A stretch of DNA of 64,000 nt from Gallionella sp. (GCA_028687335.1 JAQUAI010000003.1:1-64000), one strand, 5' to 3'. Positions 16,178 through 26,794 are shown, counted from the stretch's first letter. Translations and numbers: made by a program. Notes: a model not told the origin generated them from the letters alone.

Positions 16178-19100
16178 TTACAGACCGCCACTCCCCAACA
16201 CGCCCTTCGTGTTCTCGGATTGACCGGTCACGCTCGTGTTTGTCAGGCCAGTGGTTACCCCCTGCGTGACAGACGTGGGCGGCAGATTGAGATTACCGCC
16301 CGCCACACTGGCATTGAACTGCGTCATTGCATCCACAATGGCACCGACACTGGACGACAGTGCTGCCCCAGAAACTCCCGCCAGCGGTGCAATCGCGCCA
16401 CCAACCCCTGATACGGCATTTGCTTGTGCCGCCGCGAAGGAGGTGATCGCCTGGGCCAACCCGCCCTGACCGCCGGTTTCAGAACCGTCCACTTGGAACC
16501 ACACGTCAGCCATTGCATTGGTCACACCGTCAACGGTGGTGTAGCCCGATGTCAGTCCGACCCAGTTACCATTACTGTTCAGCGAGGTCGCTTGAGCATT
16601 CAGATCGAGAGAGGCTATTCCCAACTCACCCAGCGACTTCAACTCGGCCGCTTGGCTGACACCATCGGAATTAGCATCGACCCACACTCGCAGACTGTCG
16701 AAACCACCGTCGGCACTACTGATGACACCGTCGGCATTACCATCCAGCGCAGCCAACGCTTGATAACCATCGGCCGCCTTCTGACCATCAGCCAACAGCG
16801 TTTGATCGCCGAACAACTCGGTGCCGTCATTGATCTGACCATCACCATTGACATCACGAACCAGCAAACCATCGGTCGGCGCAGCCCATCCGGTTGTTAC
16901 CTTCTGCCCTGTTGCCAGCAAATCGAATTGCACGCCATCGGCAACACTCATGGTGCTGATTCCGTCGCCGTTCAAATCGAGAACCAACGGAGTGTAGAGG
17001 CCATCCACATCTGGTGTGCCCGTCAACGCGGCCAACTGCGGAGCAGACATCCAAGCCAGTTGCGATGTGGACAATGCCATTTGCTGGGTCGTCGACAAGA
17101 CCGCCAAATCACCCACTTCAAGCGTACTCACACCAACCGCACCCAAGGATGCAATTTGAGTCGTGGTCAACGCGGCAGCCTGTGCGGTAGTCAAGACGGA
17201 CAGGTCGCCATAGTTCAAGTTTCTGATCTGCGCAGTGGAGAGGCTAGCCACTTGTACCGTGGTCAAACTAGCCACTTGATCCGTGGCCAAGTTGCGTATT
17301 TGTGTGGTGGTCAACACGCCAATTTGGGCTGTATTCATCACCACCAAATCTCGGGTTTCCAGGGCACCGAGCTGCGCACCAGTCATCACCGCCAACTGTG
17401 CAGTAGACAGGCTGGCGACCTGCGCCGTGGTCAATCCGATAATCTGCTCGCCCAACAGCTTAGTGAATTGCGTCGTCGTCAAGGCGGCCAACTGAGTCGT
17501 CGTCATGGCGGCGACATCGGTTGTTTCAAGCGTTACCAACTGAACATTGGTCAACGCCTGCACTTGCACCGTTGTCAATGCGGCCACTTGAGCGGTGGTT
17601 AGCACTGGTATTTGCTCCGGTGTCAGCGCTTGCAACTGCGTATCCGTCAAGGCGGCCACTTGCACCGTAGTCAGTGTTGGTACTTGCGCCGTGGTCAGAT
17701 AACGAACTTGGCTGCTGGTCAGCGCGGTAATTTGCGCCGTATCCATCACCACCAAGTCTCTCGTTTCCAACGCCATCAATTGCTGAACTTGCAAGCTGGC
17801 CACTTGCGCGGTGGTCAAAGCTGCCATCTGCGCAGTGGTCAGTGCCGCAATTTGCAGTTCGTCCAGGCCGCCGAATTGCGTCGTCGTCAACGCAGCCACC
17901 TGAGTTGTGGTCATAGCCGCCAAATCGCCCACCTCGATATAACGCACTTGAGAAACTGTAAGTGCCTGAACTTGGGTGGTCGTCAACGCGGCAGCCTGCG
18001 CTGTCGTCATGGCAACCACGTGATCCACCGTCAAAGCGGCCACTTGAGCAGTCGTCAGTGCGGCAATCTGCGTCGTCTTCATGCCGGCCACTTGCGTGGT
18101 CAGCAAGTTAGGCAACTGAGCAACGGTGAGTGCAGCAATCTGCGCAGTTGTCATGGTCGCCAAGTCTCCAGTTTCCATCGCCATCAACTGGTAAGACTTA
18201 AGGCTCTGCACCTGCTCAGTTGTTAAACCGGCGGCTTGTGCGGTGTTCAACGCCACCACTTGAACGTCGGTCAAGCGTACCACTTGATCAGTCGTCAACG
18301 CAGAGATTTGCTCCGTTGTCATTGCGGCCAAATCGCTTGTTTCGATGAAGCTGACTTGTGTCGGAGTCAAGCTCTGCACTTGCTCTGTGGTCAACGCCGC
18401 CACTTGCGCCGTAGTAAATGCCTCCACTTGTTGCTGAGTCAGTTTTTGCAACTGCGCACTGGTCAACACTTCGATCTGAGTAACCTTCAGCGCTGCCACT
18501 TGCGCAGTGCTCAGACTCACAATCTGGCTGGTTTTCAGTGCCACGGTTTGGGCCGTATCCAGCGCAGCCAAATCTTGTGTTTCCAAAGCTGCCACTTGCG
18601 TAGCAGTCAGCGCCTGAAGTTGCAGCGTGGTCAAGGCAGCCGCCTGAGCCGTCGTCAATGCTTCGACTTGCACCGTCGTCAAACCAGCCACTTGAGCCGT
18701 AGTCAACACCGCAACTTGCTCTACTGTTAGTTTCGGCAACTGTGCGGTGGTCAACGCAGTGATCTGCGTATTAGTCAGCCCTTGTACCTGCGTTGTAGTC
18801 AGGTTGGCAAGCTGGCTGGTGGTCAGCGCTTGTATCTGAGGCGTACCCAGCGCAGCCAAATCTTCCACTTCGATCACAGGTACTTGAATCAGCGCTGTCA
18901 AGCTGGCCACTTGGTCGGTAGTTAAAGCGGCGAACTGCTTAGTAGTCATTGCCGCAATTTGCTCCTCCGAGAGTTGTTTAACTTGTGTTGTTGTCAACGC
19001 TGCCACGGCTGCCGTATTCAACGCGGCCAGATCGGTTGTTTCCAATCCGGTGAACTGTGCGAACGACAGAACGGCGACTTGCTCGGCAGTCAGCGCAGCT

Positions 19101-22100
19101 GCCTGAGTTTCAGTCAGCGCCGTGATGTGATCCGGGAACAAGCTAGCCATTTGCTCAGTAGTCAGTGCAGCGACTTGCCTGCTAGTCAGACCCGCCAGTT
19201 GATCGGTATTCAAATTGCGAATACGCGCGGCAGTCATCGTCACAATCTGATCTGTATTCAACACAGCCAAGTCGCGCGTTTCCAGCCCCATGACTTGTGA
19301 TGCAGTCAGATTGAGCACCTGATCTGTCGTTAATGCCGCAGCTTGCGCGGTGGTCAACGCGGCGATTTGCGTTTCGGACAACTTGACGAACTGCGCGGTC
19401 GTCAACGCGGTCACTTGCGTGGTTGTCATAGCAGCTAGATCATCAGCTTCCAAATTCTGCACTTGCGTTGCTGTCAGTGCCTGAATTTGGTCAGTTGTCA
19501 GTGCTCGTGCCTGAGCGGTAGTCATGCCGGTAATCTCATCCACCGACAGTACCTGAACTTGTGTAGTTGTAAGCGCAACAAGCTGAGCCGTTGTGAGGCT
19601 GGCAAACTGGTCGCTACTCAGGAAACGTACCTGCTGAGTCGTCAAAGCGGCAATCTGAGCAGTATTCATCGCAGCCAGATCAGTCGTTTCCAATGCCGGT
19701 AATTGTACAAATGGAGTGAGTTTAGCCACTTGCGCAGTAGTCAATGCGGCAGCTTGCGCGGTAGTCAATGCGACAATCTGAGCATCCGTCAAATTGGTGA
19801 TTTGTGCCGTTGTGATTCCAGCGATTTGTGCGGTACTCATCACCACCAAATCGGTTGTTTGCAACGCCTGCAACTGCAACCCCGTTAAACTTTGCACCTG
19901 CACCACCGACAATGCCGCCGCCTGTGCTGTGGTCAATGCCACGATTTCGGCATCGGTCAGCTTGCTAATCTGGGCGGTCGTCATTGCCGCGATCTGAGCC
20001 GTACTCATCACGACTAGGTCAGTCGTTTCCAGCGCCGCCACTTGCGCGGTCGTCAACGCTTGCACTTGGCTAGTCGTCAATGCCAAAGCCTGTGCCGTAG
20101 TCAGGCTGGGCACTTGCGCAAGACTCAACCCAGCAATTTGTGCAGTGGTCATTGCGGCCAATTGCGCCGTTGTTAGCTTGGCCAATTGTGCCGTGGTCAA
20201 AGCCTGAAGCTGACTGCTGGTCAACGCAGCGACTTGAGCGGTACTCATCGCCACCAAATCGGTGGTTTCAAACGCCACCAACTGCTCAGCCGTAAACTTA
20301 GTGACTTGAGCCGTCGTCAACGCAGCAACTTGCGCTGTCGTCAAAGCCACCACTTCAGCCGTTGTCAGATTCGCTACCTGAGCTGTCGTTAGCGCGGCAA
20401 CTTGTGCCGTGGACAATGCGACCAATTGAGTCGTCGTCAGCCCAGCCACCTGAGCCGTCGACAAACCAGCCACTTGGGCTGTCGTCAATGCAGCCACATA
20501 AGTCGCCGACAATTTGGACAATTGCGCATCTGTCAGCGCGGCAACTTGCACCGTAGTCAATACAGCAAGTTGGGCTGTACTAAGCGGAGCAGCTACCGAT
20601 GCTGTTGTCAGCGGAGCAAATTGAGTTGTCGACAGGGATGCCAATTGAGCGGTCGTCAGCGCCACTACTTGTGCCGTCGTCAACTGCGCTATTTGCGCTG
20701 TTGTCAAACTCGATACCTGATCTACCGCCAGAGCAGCTACCTGAGTCGTCTTCAATGCCGCCAAGTCCGACATTTCCAAATTCACCAATTGGGTTGTCGT
20801 CAAACTGGTAATCTGCGCCGTTGTCAACGCAGCAGCCTGAGTGGAACTCAATGCCACTACTTGCGCTGTCGTCAAACTGGACACCTGCGCAGTCGTCATC
20901 GCTGCGATTTGCGTAGTCTTCATAACAACCACATCCCTAGTTTCCAACGCAACAATTTGGCTTGTAGTCAACGCTGCAACTTGGGCCGTGGTCAGATTTG
21001 CCGCTTGCACTTGCGACAAGCCTGCAATCTGACTCGTGGTTAGTGCGGCGACTTGTGACGTGTTTAATACTCCCATTTGAGTCGTCGTCAGCACAGCAAA
21101 ATCCACCACTTCCATTGCAATCAGTTGATCTGTCTTTAATGCAGCAACCTGTGTCGTTTTTAGACTGGGCACTTGCCAAGCCGCCAATGCAGCAATTTGT
21201 GCCGTCGTCATTGCTCCAAGCTGCTCCGTCGTTAGTGCTTGAAGATTCGAAGCACTTAGCACGGCCATATCGCGTGTTTCCACAGCGGCAACCTGCGTAG
21301 TTGACAATGCAACAACTTGAGCAGTTGTCAATGAAGTAATTTGCATTGTCGTTAACGACTCAATCTGCGCCGTATCAAGCGCATGTATTTGTGCCGTTCC
21401 CATTACCGAAACTTGCCAATTTTTAAGTGCGACAATCTGGTCTGTACTTAATGCCATAACTTGCTCAGATGACATTGCCGCGACACGCAACACGTTAAGC
21501 GATGCAACTTGCGTAGTTGATAGTGCGCCGATCTGTTCAGTCGTTAGACCATTTCTCAACTGCGTTGTACTTAGTGCATTAAGCTGACTACTTGTCAGTG
21601 CAGCAACATCGGTCGTTTCCAATGCGGCCAGTTGGGTTGTTGTCAACGCGCCGATTTGCTGATTGGTCAACGCAATAACCTGCGCCGTAGTTAACGCGCT
21701 CACTTGATCTGTGTTCAGTACCGCAATCTGGGTTGTTTTCAATGCCCTCAACTGCGCAGAATTCAAAGTTGCTAAATCTGCCGTCTCCATCGCAACAATC
21801 TGGCTGGTCGTCAACGAAAACAATTGATTGTTGGTCAAAGCCGATACCTGCAACGTGCTCAGCGCGACAATCTGAGCCGTCGATAGCGTGTTCAGCTTGG
21901 CAGTTTCCAAAACCATTAAATCTCGAGTTTCCAGTGCAGCAATTTGCTCAGTTGTCATTACTGCTAGTTGACTTGTCGTCATACCTTTAGTTTGCACTTG
22001 CGACAAGCCTGCAATCTGACTCGTGGTTAGTGCGGCGACTTGTGACGTGTTTAATACTCCCATTTGAGTCGTCGTCAGCACAGCAAAATCCACCACTTCC

Positions 22101-25100
22101 ATTGCAATCAGTTGATCTGTCTTTAATGCAGCAACCTGTGTCGTTTTTAGACTGGGCACTTGCCAAGCCGCCAATGCAGCAATTTGTGCCGTCGTCATTG
22201 CTCCAAGCTGCTCCGTCGTTAGTGCTTGAAGATTCGAAGCACTTAGCACGGCCATATCGCGTGTTTCCACAGCGGCAACCTGCGTAGTTGACAATGCAAC
22301 AACTTGAGCAGTTGTCAATGAAGTAATTTGCATTGTCGTTAACGACTCAATCTGCGCCGTATCAAGCGCATGTATTTGTGCCGTTCCCATTACCGAAACT
22401 TGCCAATTTTTAAGTGCGACAATCTGGTCTGTACTTAATGCCATAACTTGCTCAGATGACATTGCCGCGACACGCAACACGTTAAGCGATGCAACTTGCG
22501 TAGTTGATAGTGCGCCGATCTGTTCAGTCGTTAGACCATTTCTCAACTGCGTTGTACTTAGTGCATTAAGCTGACTACTTGTCAGTGCAGCAACATCGGT
22601 CGTTTCCAATGCGGCCAGTTGGGTTGTTGTCAACGCGCCGATTTGCTGATTGGTCAACGCAATAACCTGCGCCGTAGTTAACGCGCTCACTTGATCTGTG
22701 TTCAGTACCGCAATCTGGGTTGTTTTCAATGCCCTCAACTGCGCAGAATTCAAAGTTGCTAAATCTGCCGTCTCCATCGCAACAATCTGGCTGGTCGTCA
22801 ACGAAAACAATTGATTGTTGGTCAAAGCCGATACCTGCAACGTGCTCAGCGTGGCAATTTGATCGGTAGTTAGCGCAGCAATTTGCGCTACTTTCAAGGC
22901 CTGAAGCTGAATTGACGTTAGTAAGACAACATCATCTGTGGTCAGCGCAGCAATTTGTGCGGTAGTCAGCCCTGCAAGCTGAGCTGTATTGAAGTCAGTT
23001 GCGCCAATTGAGGCGACTTGTTCCGTGCTCATCGCGGTTAGCTGGCTTGTGGTCAAAGCACGTACTTGAGTCGAAGTCAGCGACCCAAGCTGATCAGTGG
23101 TGAGACCTGATATTTGCGTCGATTTTAGTGCTGCCACTTGCGCTGTCGTCAACACCGCCAAGTCGGAAGTCTCTATAGCAGCCAATTGGGTCGTCAGCAA
23201 CGCGGTTAATTGTGTCGTTTTGAGTGCCGAAACTTGCGCTGTCGTCAGCGCAACCATTTGATCGACAGTCAATGCAGCGACTTGCGCTGTCGTCATTGCA
23301 ACCACTTGTGCTGTCGTCAATGCAGACAACTGGTCTGTCGTCAACGCGGCCGTCAGTCGCGTCTGCATGGCAGCAATTTGAGTCGTGCCCAATACGATCA
23401 GATCATTGGTTTCTAACACTTCAAGTTGCGCAGTTGTTAATGCATTTAATTGAACTGCGGTTAGTCGCTCAACTTGAGTACTTGTCAACGACACCATCTG
23501 ATCTGTAGTCAGCGCCGCCATTTGTTTCGTATTAAGCACGGCAAGTTGAGTTGTTTTCAACTCAGCCACAGCCCCCAACTCCAACGCGCCGATTTGTACC
23601 GTAGTTAACGCACCAATCTGCACATTGGTTAGCGATGTCACTTGGCTCGATGTCAGGGAAGCAATTTGATCAGTGGCTAATATCGCAATTTGATTAGTTT
23701 TCAATCCTGCAATCTGCCGAGTTGTCATGGCGACAACATCCTCTAACTCCAACGCCGCAATTTGTTTGGTAGTTAATCCAGCCAATTGCGCTGTTGTTAA
23801 TGCCTGCATTTGTGCTGTCGTTAGCGCTGCAACTTGCTCGGTGTTTATGGCTACAATTTGCGCCAACGTCAACGCAGCGACTTGAGTAGTGGTCATACTA
23901 GGAATATCAACCACTTCCAACGCGGCCACTTGTTTGGTAGTCAAAGCCACCAATTGTGCTGTAGTTAAGGCTTGCAACTGTGCTGCACCGGAATCGTTCA
24001 GCGCGCCAATTTGCGTGGTCGTCAACGCCGCCACTTGCGTTGCTCTCAGCGCGGAGATTTCATAGGTCGACAAAGCAAGCACATCCAGTGCTACTACTTC
24101 AGTGGTAGTCAATGCCGCGATTGCCGCCATTTGTTGTGTAATCGCCTGTGCAGCCGAAAGGGCAGTCAATTGCGCAGTATCAAGCGCGGCGAGCTGAGTT
24201 GTACTCCAACTGGATAGACTAGTCAGCGCAGCGACATCATCCGGTTCCATTGCGGCAATCTGATCCGTTGTTAAACCCGTCATTTGCAACGCTCTCAATG
24301 CTTGCGCCTGCGCGGTGGTCAAGGCCACAATTTGGGCGGTACTCAAAGCTTGAACTTGATTGGAACTCAACCCGACAACCTGCGTTGTTTTAATAGCCGC
24401 GATCTGCGCTGTACTCAAAGCAGCGACTTGCGTGGTTTTCATCGCCGAAATCAGCGTCGGACTCAGAGCTGCGACATCCGCCGTCTCAAGTGCACTAACC
24501 TGCTGGGTATCCATCGCATTGAGTTGAATGGCACTCATTGCAGTTGCTTGAGCAGTAGTCAGGGAAACAATCTGGTTTGTAGTCAATGCAGCCACTTGCC
24601 GGGTTGTCAACCCACCCATCGTCATCGATGCCAAATCCGTAGTTTCCAGTGCAATTACCTGATCCGTACTCAAAGTGGCAATTTGACTGGCAACCAGTGC
24701 TTTAGCCTGCGCAGTGGTCAATGCAGCCACCTGCTCCGTGGTCAACGCGGCGATATGGCGCGTTGACAATCCTCCAACGCTGCTTAGCGCAGCCCAATCT
24801 GTCATTTCCAGCGCTGCAACTTGTGCCGTTGTTAATGCAGCGACTTGAGCAACGCTTAGTACTTTTACCTGTGCAGTATTTAGGGCAACCACTTGATCTG
24901 TCGTCAGTGCCGCCACCTGATTTGCTTTTAATCCTATAACTTGGCTTGTCTTCAGTGAGCCAATTTGGTTCGCATCCAGCGCAACCAGCTGACTCGTTTT
25001 AAACGCCCCTATCTGAACCGCGCTGAACGCAGCCAAATCCGTCGTTTCCAACGCCGCAACCTGCGCTGTCGTCAATGCCTGCAACTGCGCAGAAGTCAGT

Positions 25101-26794
25101 GCGGTAAGCTGCGCAGTGGTCAGCGCGGCCATAAAAGTAGGACTCAAGTCGACAATCTGACTTGTCGTTAATCCAATCAGACTTAAAACGGCAACGCCTG
25201 TCGTTTCCATTGCCGCAATCTGAGATGTGCTTAACGCCGCCAATTGAGTTGCCGTTAATGCTTTGGCTTGTGCTGTCGTCAAAGCAGCAACTTGGGCCGT
25301 GGTCAGCGATGCAATTTGACTTGTTGTAAAGCCGCTCAGACCTGTCAAGGCAGCGACATCCTGAACCTCCATCGCCGCAATCTGGGCAGTGGTCAAACCT
25401 TTCACTTGAGCAGCGGTTAATGCTTTGGCTTGCACCGTATTCAGCGCAACAACTTGATCAGTAGTCATTGCCCCAAGTTGGCTACTGGTCAGCCCAACAA
25501 CTTGCGTTGCCTTGAGTGCTGCCACCTGAGTCGTAAGCAATGCTGCCACTTGATTCGAGTAAAGCGTGCCAAGTTGAACCGCGCTTAATGCAGCCAAGTC
25601 AGCCGTCTCCATAACAACCAATTGCTCCGTAGTCAATGTTCGCAACTGGCTGGCACCCATAGCCGCAGCTTGAGCAGTGGATAGCGCTGCAATTTGCCCT
25701 GTCGTCAGGGCAGCAATTTGCCCTGTCGTCAAACCACTCATAGTCAACACAGCCAAATCGCTATTTTCCATGGCAGCAATCTGCGCTGTAGTCAGTCTCG
25801 ACAACTGCGTCACCGTCAATGCAGCCGCTTGCTTAGTTGTCAGGGCGGCGATTTGAGCAGTTGTCATAGCAGCAAGCTGAGCCGTGGTCATACCTACCAT
25901 GCCACTTAACGCCTCAACATCAACCGATTCCAAAGCAACAACTTGAGCGGTAGTTAATCCCGCCAACTGAACTGCAGTCAACGCTTTCGCCTGCGCTGTC
26001 GTCAGCGCAACAATCTGACTCGTGCTGAGCGCAGCGATTTGATTAGTCTTGAGTCCGGTAATTTGAGTGGTTTTAAAAGCAGCAAATTGATTGGTATCCA
26101 GTGCCGCAATTTGCGTCGTTTTTAGCACCCCCATTTGCACTGCACTCAATGCGGTCAAATCCGTTGTTTCCATCACCGCAATTTGAGCGGTACTAAGTGC
26201 TTGCAACTGCATCGAATTCAGAGCGGCAACCTGCGCGGTACTCAAAGCCACGATCTGAGCTGTACTCAACACCGCGATTTGATTCGTTTTCATCCCGCTC
26301 ATGCCCGTCAACACGGCCAAATCACGCGTTTCGAGTGCAACGACTTGGGCTGTAGTCAACGCCCCTACTTGAGCTGCTGTTAACAACTTTGCCTGAACCG
26401 TTGTTAGCGCAGTCAGTTGATTGGTGTTCAATGCCGCGACTTGACTAGTACTCAACACATTGAAGCCGCCCAATACGGCGACATCATCGACTTCCAACGC
26501 GGCCATCTGCGCCGTTGTCAGCGCCTTAACCTGAGTAATACCCAGCTTTTCCACCTGACTTGTTGTCAGCGCAACCACCTGAGCCGTACTCAACGCAGCA
26601 ATTTGCGCAGTGGTTAGATAAGGAATTCGGGTACTCAATATGGCAGCGAGATCAGTCGTCTCCAAAACAGCAAGCTGAGTCGTTGTAAACGCGGCGACTT
26701 GCGCCGTCGTCAGCGACGCCATCTCGGCGGTGGTTAGGGCGACGATTTCGGCTGTCGTTAACGCTGCAATAGAAGTTGTGGTGGAGATTGCCAT
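16178..26794 (-). CDS. giant 3538-residue Thr/Gln octapeptide-repeat protein, probable type I secretion substrate
   Basis: About 3260 residues are built from an eight-residue unit of the form L-T-T-A-Q-[VI]-A-A, some 400 copies. Every 7 to 9 units an acidic variant (LETTDLAA, LEVDDVAV, LETRDLAV) appears; the first two intervals I counted are 56 and about 54 residues. I saw no cysteine. The C-terminal 270 residues differ: LVLDLNGDGIS, VRDVNGDGQINDG, LDGNADGVISS and DANSDGVSQ are EF-hand- or dockerin-like calcium loops, as found near the end of type I-secreted adhesins. There is no N-terminal signal peptide. AAAGGG lies 7 bases before the ATG. A 329-codon step is duplicated perfectly. Surface adhesin, S-layer or sheath protein are all possible; the function is not known. 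Confidence 0.88.
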   Translation of the reverse strand: MAISTTTSIAALTTAEIVALTTAEMASLTTAQVAAFTTTQLAVLETTDLAAILSTRIPYLTTAQIAALSTAQVVALTTSQVEKLGITQVKALTTAQMAALEVDDVAVLGGFNVLSTSQVAALNTNQLTALTTVQAKLLTAAQVGALTTAQVVALETRDLAVLTGMSGMKTNQIAVLSTAQIVALSTAQVAALNSMQLQALSTAQIAVMETTDLTALSAVQMGVLKTTQIAALDTNQFAAFKTTQITGLKTNQIAALSTSQIVALTTAQAKALTAVQLAGLTTAQVVALESVDVEALSGMVGMTTAQLAAMTTAQIAALTTKQAAALTVTQLSRLTTAQIAAMENSDLAVLTMSGLTTGQIAALTTGQIAALSTAQAAAMGASQLRTLTTEQLVVMETADLAALSAVQLGTLYSNQVAALLTTQVAALKATQVVGLTSSQLGAMTTDQVVALNTVQAKALTAAQVKGLTTAQIAAMEVQDVAALTGLSGFTTSQIASLTTAQVAALTTAQAKALTATQLAALSTSQIAAMETTGVAVLSLIGLTTSQIVDLSPTFMAALTTAQLTALTSAQLQALTTAQVAALETTDLAAFSAVQIGAFKTSQLVALDANQIGSLKTSQVIGLKANQVAALTTDQVVALNTAQVKVLSVAQVAALTTAQVAALEMTDWAALSSVGGLSTRHIAALTTEQVAALTTAQAKALVASQIATLSTDQVIALETTDLASMTMGGLTTRQVAALTTNQIVSLTTAQATAMSAIQLNAMDTQQVSALETADVAALSPTLISAMKTTQVAALSTAQIAAIKTTQVVGLSSNQVQALSTAQIVALTTAQAQALRALQMTGLTTDQIAAMEPDDVAALTSLSSWSTTQLAALDTAQLTALSAAQAITQQMAAIAALTTTEVVALDVLALSTYEISALRATQVAALTTTQIGALNDSGAAQLQALTTAQLVALTTKQVAALEVVDIPSMTTTQVAALTLAQIVAINTEQVAALTTAQMQALTTAQLAGLTTKQIAALELEDVVAMTTRQIAGLKTNQIAILATDQIASLTSSQVTSLTNVQIGALTTVQIGALELGAVAELKTTQLAVLNTKQMAALTTDQMVSLTSTQVERLTAVQLNALTTAQLEVLETNDLIVLGTTQIAAMQTRLTAALTTDQLSALTTAQVVAMTTAQVAALTVDQMVALTTAQVSALKTTQLTALLTTQLAAIETSDLAVLTTAQVAALKSTQISGLTTDQLGSLTSTQVRALTTSQLTAMSTEQVASIGATDFNTAQLAGLTTAQIAALTTDDVVLLTSIQLQALKVAQIAALTTDQIATLSTLQVSALTNNQLFSLTTSQIVAMETADLATLNSAQLRALKTTQIAVLNTDQVSALTTAQVIALTNQQIGALTTTQLAALETTDVAALTSSQLNALSTTQLRNGLTTEQIGALSTTQVASLNVLRVAAMSSEQVMALSTDQIVALKNWQVSVMGTAQIHALDTAQIESLTTMQITSLTTAQVVALSTTQVAAVETRDMAVLSASNLQALTTEQLGAMTTAQIAALAAWQVPSLKTTQVAALKTDQLIAMEVVDFAVLTTTQMGVLNTSQVAALTTSQIAGLSQVQTKGMTTSQLAVMTTEQIAALETRDLMVLETAKLNTLSTAQIVALSTLQVSALTNNQLFSLTTSQIVAMETADLATLNSAQLRALKTTQIAVLNTDQVSALTTAQVIALTNQQIGALTTTQLAALETTDVAALTSSQLNALSTTQLRNGLTTEQIGALSTTQVASLNVLRVAAMSSEQVMALSTDQIVALKNWQVSVMGTAQIHALDTAQIESLTTMQITSLTTAQVVALSTTQVAAVETRDMAVLSASNLQALTTEQLGAMTTAQIAALAAWQVPSLKTTQVAALKTDQLIAMEVVDFAVLTTTQMGVLNTSQVAALTTSQIAGLSQVQAANLTTAQVAALTTSQIVALETRDVVVMKTTQIAAMTTAQVSSLTTAQVVALSSTQAAALTTAQITSLTTTQLVNLEMSDLAALKTTQVAALAVDQVSSLTTAQIAQLTTAQVVALTTAQLASLSTTQFAPLTTASVAAPLSTAQLAVLTTVQVAALTDAQLSKLSATYVAALTTAQVAGLSTAQVAGLTTTQLVALSTAQVAALTTAQVANLTTAEVVALTTAQVAALTTAQVTKFTAEQLVAFETTDLVAMSTAQVAALTSSQLQALTTAQLAKLTTAQLAAMTTAQIAGLSLAQVPSLTTAQALALTTSQVQALTTAQVAALETTDLVVMSTAQIAAMTTAQISKLTDAEIVALTTAQAAALSVVQVQSLTGLQLQALQTTDLVVMSTAQIAGITTAQITNLTDAQIVALTTAQAAALTTAQVAKLTPFVQLPALETTDLAAMNTAQIAALTTQQVRFLSSDQFASLTTAQLVALTTTQVQVLSVDEITGMTTAQARALTTDQIQALTATQVQNLEADDLAAMTTTQVTALTTAQFVKLSETQIAALTTAQAAALTTDQVLNLTASQVMGLETRDLAVLNTDQIVTMTAARIRNLNTDQLAGLTSRQVAALTTEQMASLFPDHITALTETQAAALTAEQVAVLSFAQFTGLETTDLAALNTAAVAALTTTQVKQLSEEQIAAMTTKQFAALTTDQVASLTALIQVPVIEVEDLAALGTPQIQALTTSQLANLTTTQVQGLTNTQITALTTAQLPKLTVEQVAVLTTAQVAGLTTVQVEALTTAQAAALTTLQLQALTATQVAALETQDLAALDTAQTVALKTSQIVSLSTAQVAALKVTQIEVLTSAQLQKLTQQQVEAFTTAQVAALTTEQVQSLTPTQVSFIETSDLAAMTTEQISALTTDQVVRLTDVQVVALNTAQAAGLTTEQVQSLKSYQLMAMETGDLATMTTAQIAALTVAQLPNLLTTQVAGMKTTQIAALTTAQVAALTVDHVVAMTTAQAAALTTTQVQALTVSQVRYIEVGDLAAMTTTQVAALTTTQFGGLDELQIAALTTAQMAALTTAQVASLQVQQLMALETRDLVVMDTAQITALTSSQVRYLTTAQVPTLTTVQVAALTDTQLQALTPEQIPVLTTAQVAALTTVQVQALTNVQLVTLETTDVAAMTTTQLAALTTTQFTKLLGEQIIGLTTAQVASLSTAQLAVMTGAQLGALETRDLVVMNTAQIGVLTTTQIRNLATDQVASLTTVQVASLSTAQIRNLNYGDLSVLTTAQAAALTTTQIASLGAVGVSTLEVGDLAVLSTTQQMALSTSQLAWMSAPQLAALTGTPDVDGLYTPLVLDLNGDGISTMSVADGVQFDLLATGQKVTTGWAAPTDGLLVRDVNGDGQINDGTELFGDQTLLADGQKAADGYQALAALDGNADGVISSADGGFDSLRVWVDANSDGVSQAAELKSLGELGIASLDLNAQATSLNSNGNWVGLTSGYTTVDGVTNAMADVWFQVDGSETGGQGGLAQAITSFAAAQANAVSGVGGAIAPLAGVSGAALSSSVGAIVDAMTQFNASVAGGNLNLPPTSVTQGVTTGLTNTSVTGQSENTKGVLGSGGL
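21005..21864. repeat. 860-bp perfect duplication inside the giant gene, copy 1
   Basis: This block matches bases 21992-22851 with no difference where I compared them, at a constant offset of 987 bases (329 codons), so the frame is kept. The copies are separated by 127 bases. The other octapeptide units differ at synonymous sites, so this duplication is very recent or reflects assembly of a repeat. Confidence 0.9.
21992..22851. repeat. 860-bp perfect duplication inside the giant gene, copy 2
   Basis: Second copy of the block at 21005-21864. Matching stops sharply at both ends: the base before 21992 is T where copy 1 has C, and after 22851 the sequence becomes GTGGCAATT where copy 1 reads GCGACAATC. 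Confidence 0.9.

Noticed and set aside
16220-26617. Many plus-strand ORFs of 60-390 residues opposite the giant gene, rich in Cys, Arg, Gln and His
   Set aside because: They repeat with the same 24-base period as the minus-strand gene and are translations of its complement. They lack ribosome sites and family matches.
17000-26794. The short-period DNA repeats as a possible CRISPR or satellite array
   Set aside because: The units keep one open frame, vary mostly at silent or conservative positions, and have no constant repeat with unique spacers.
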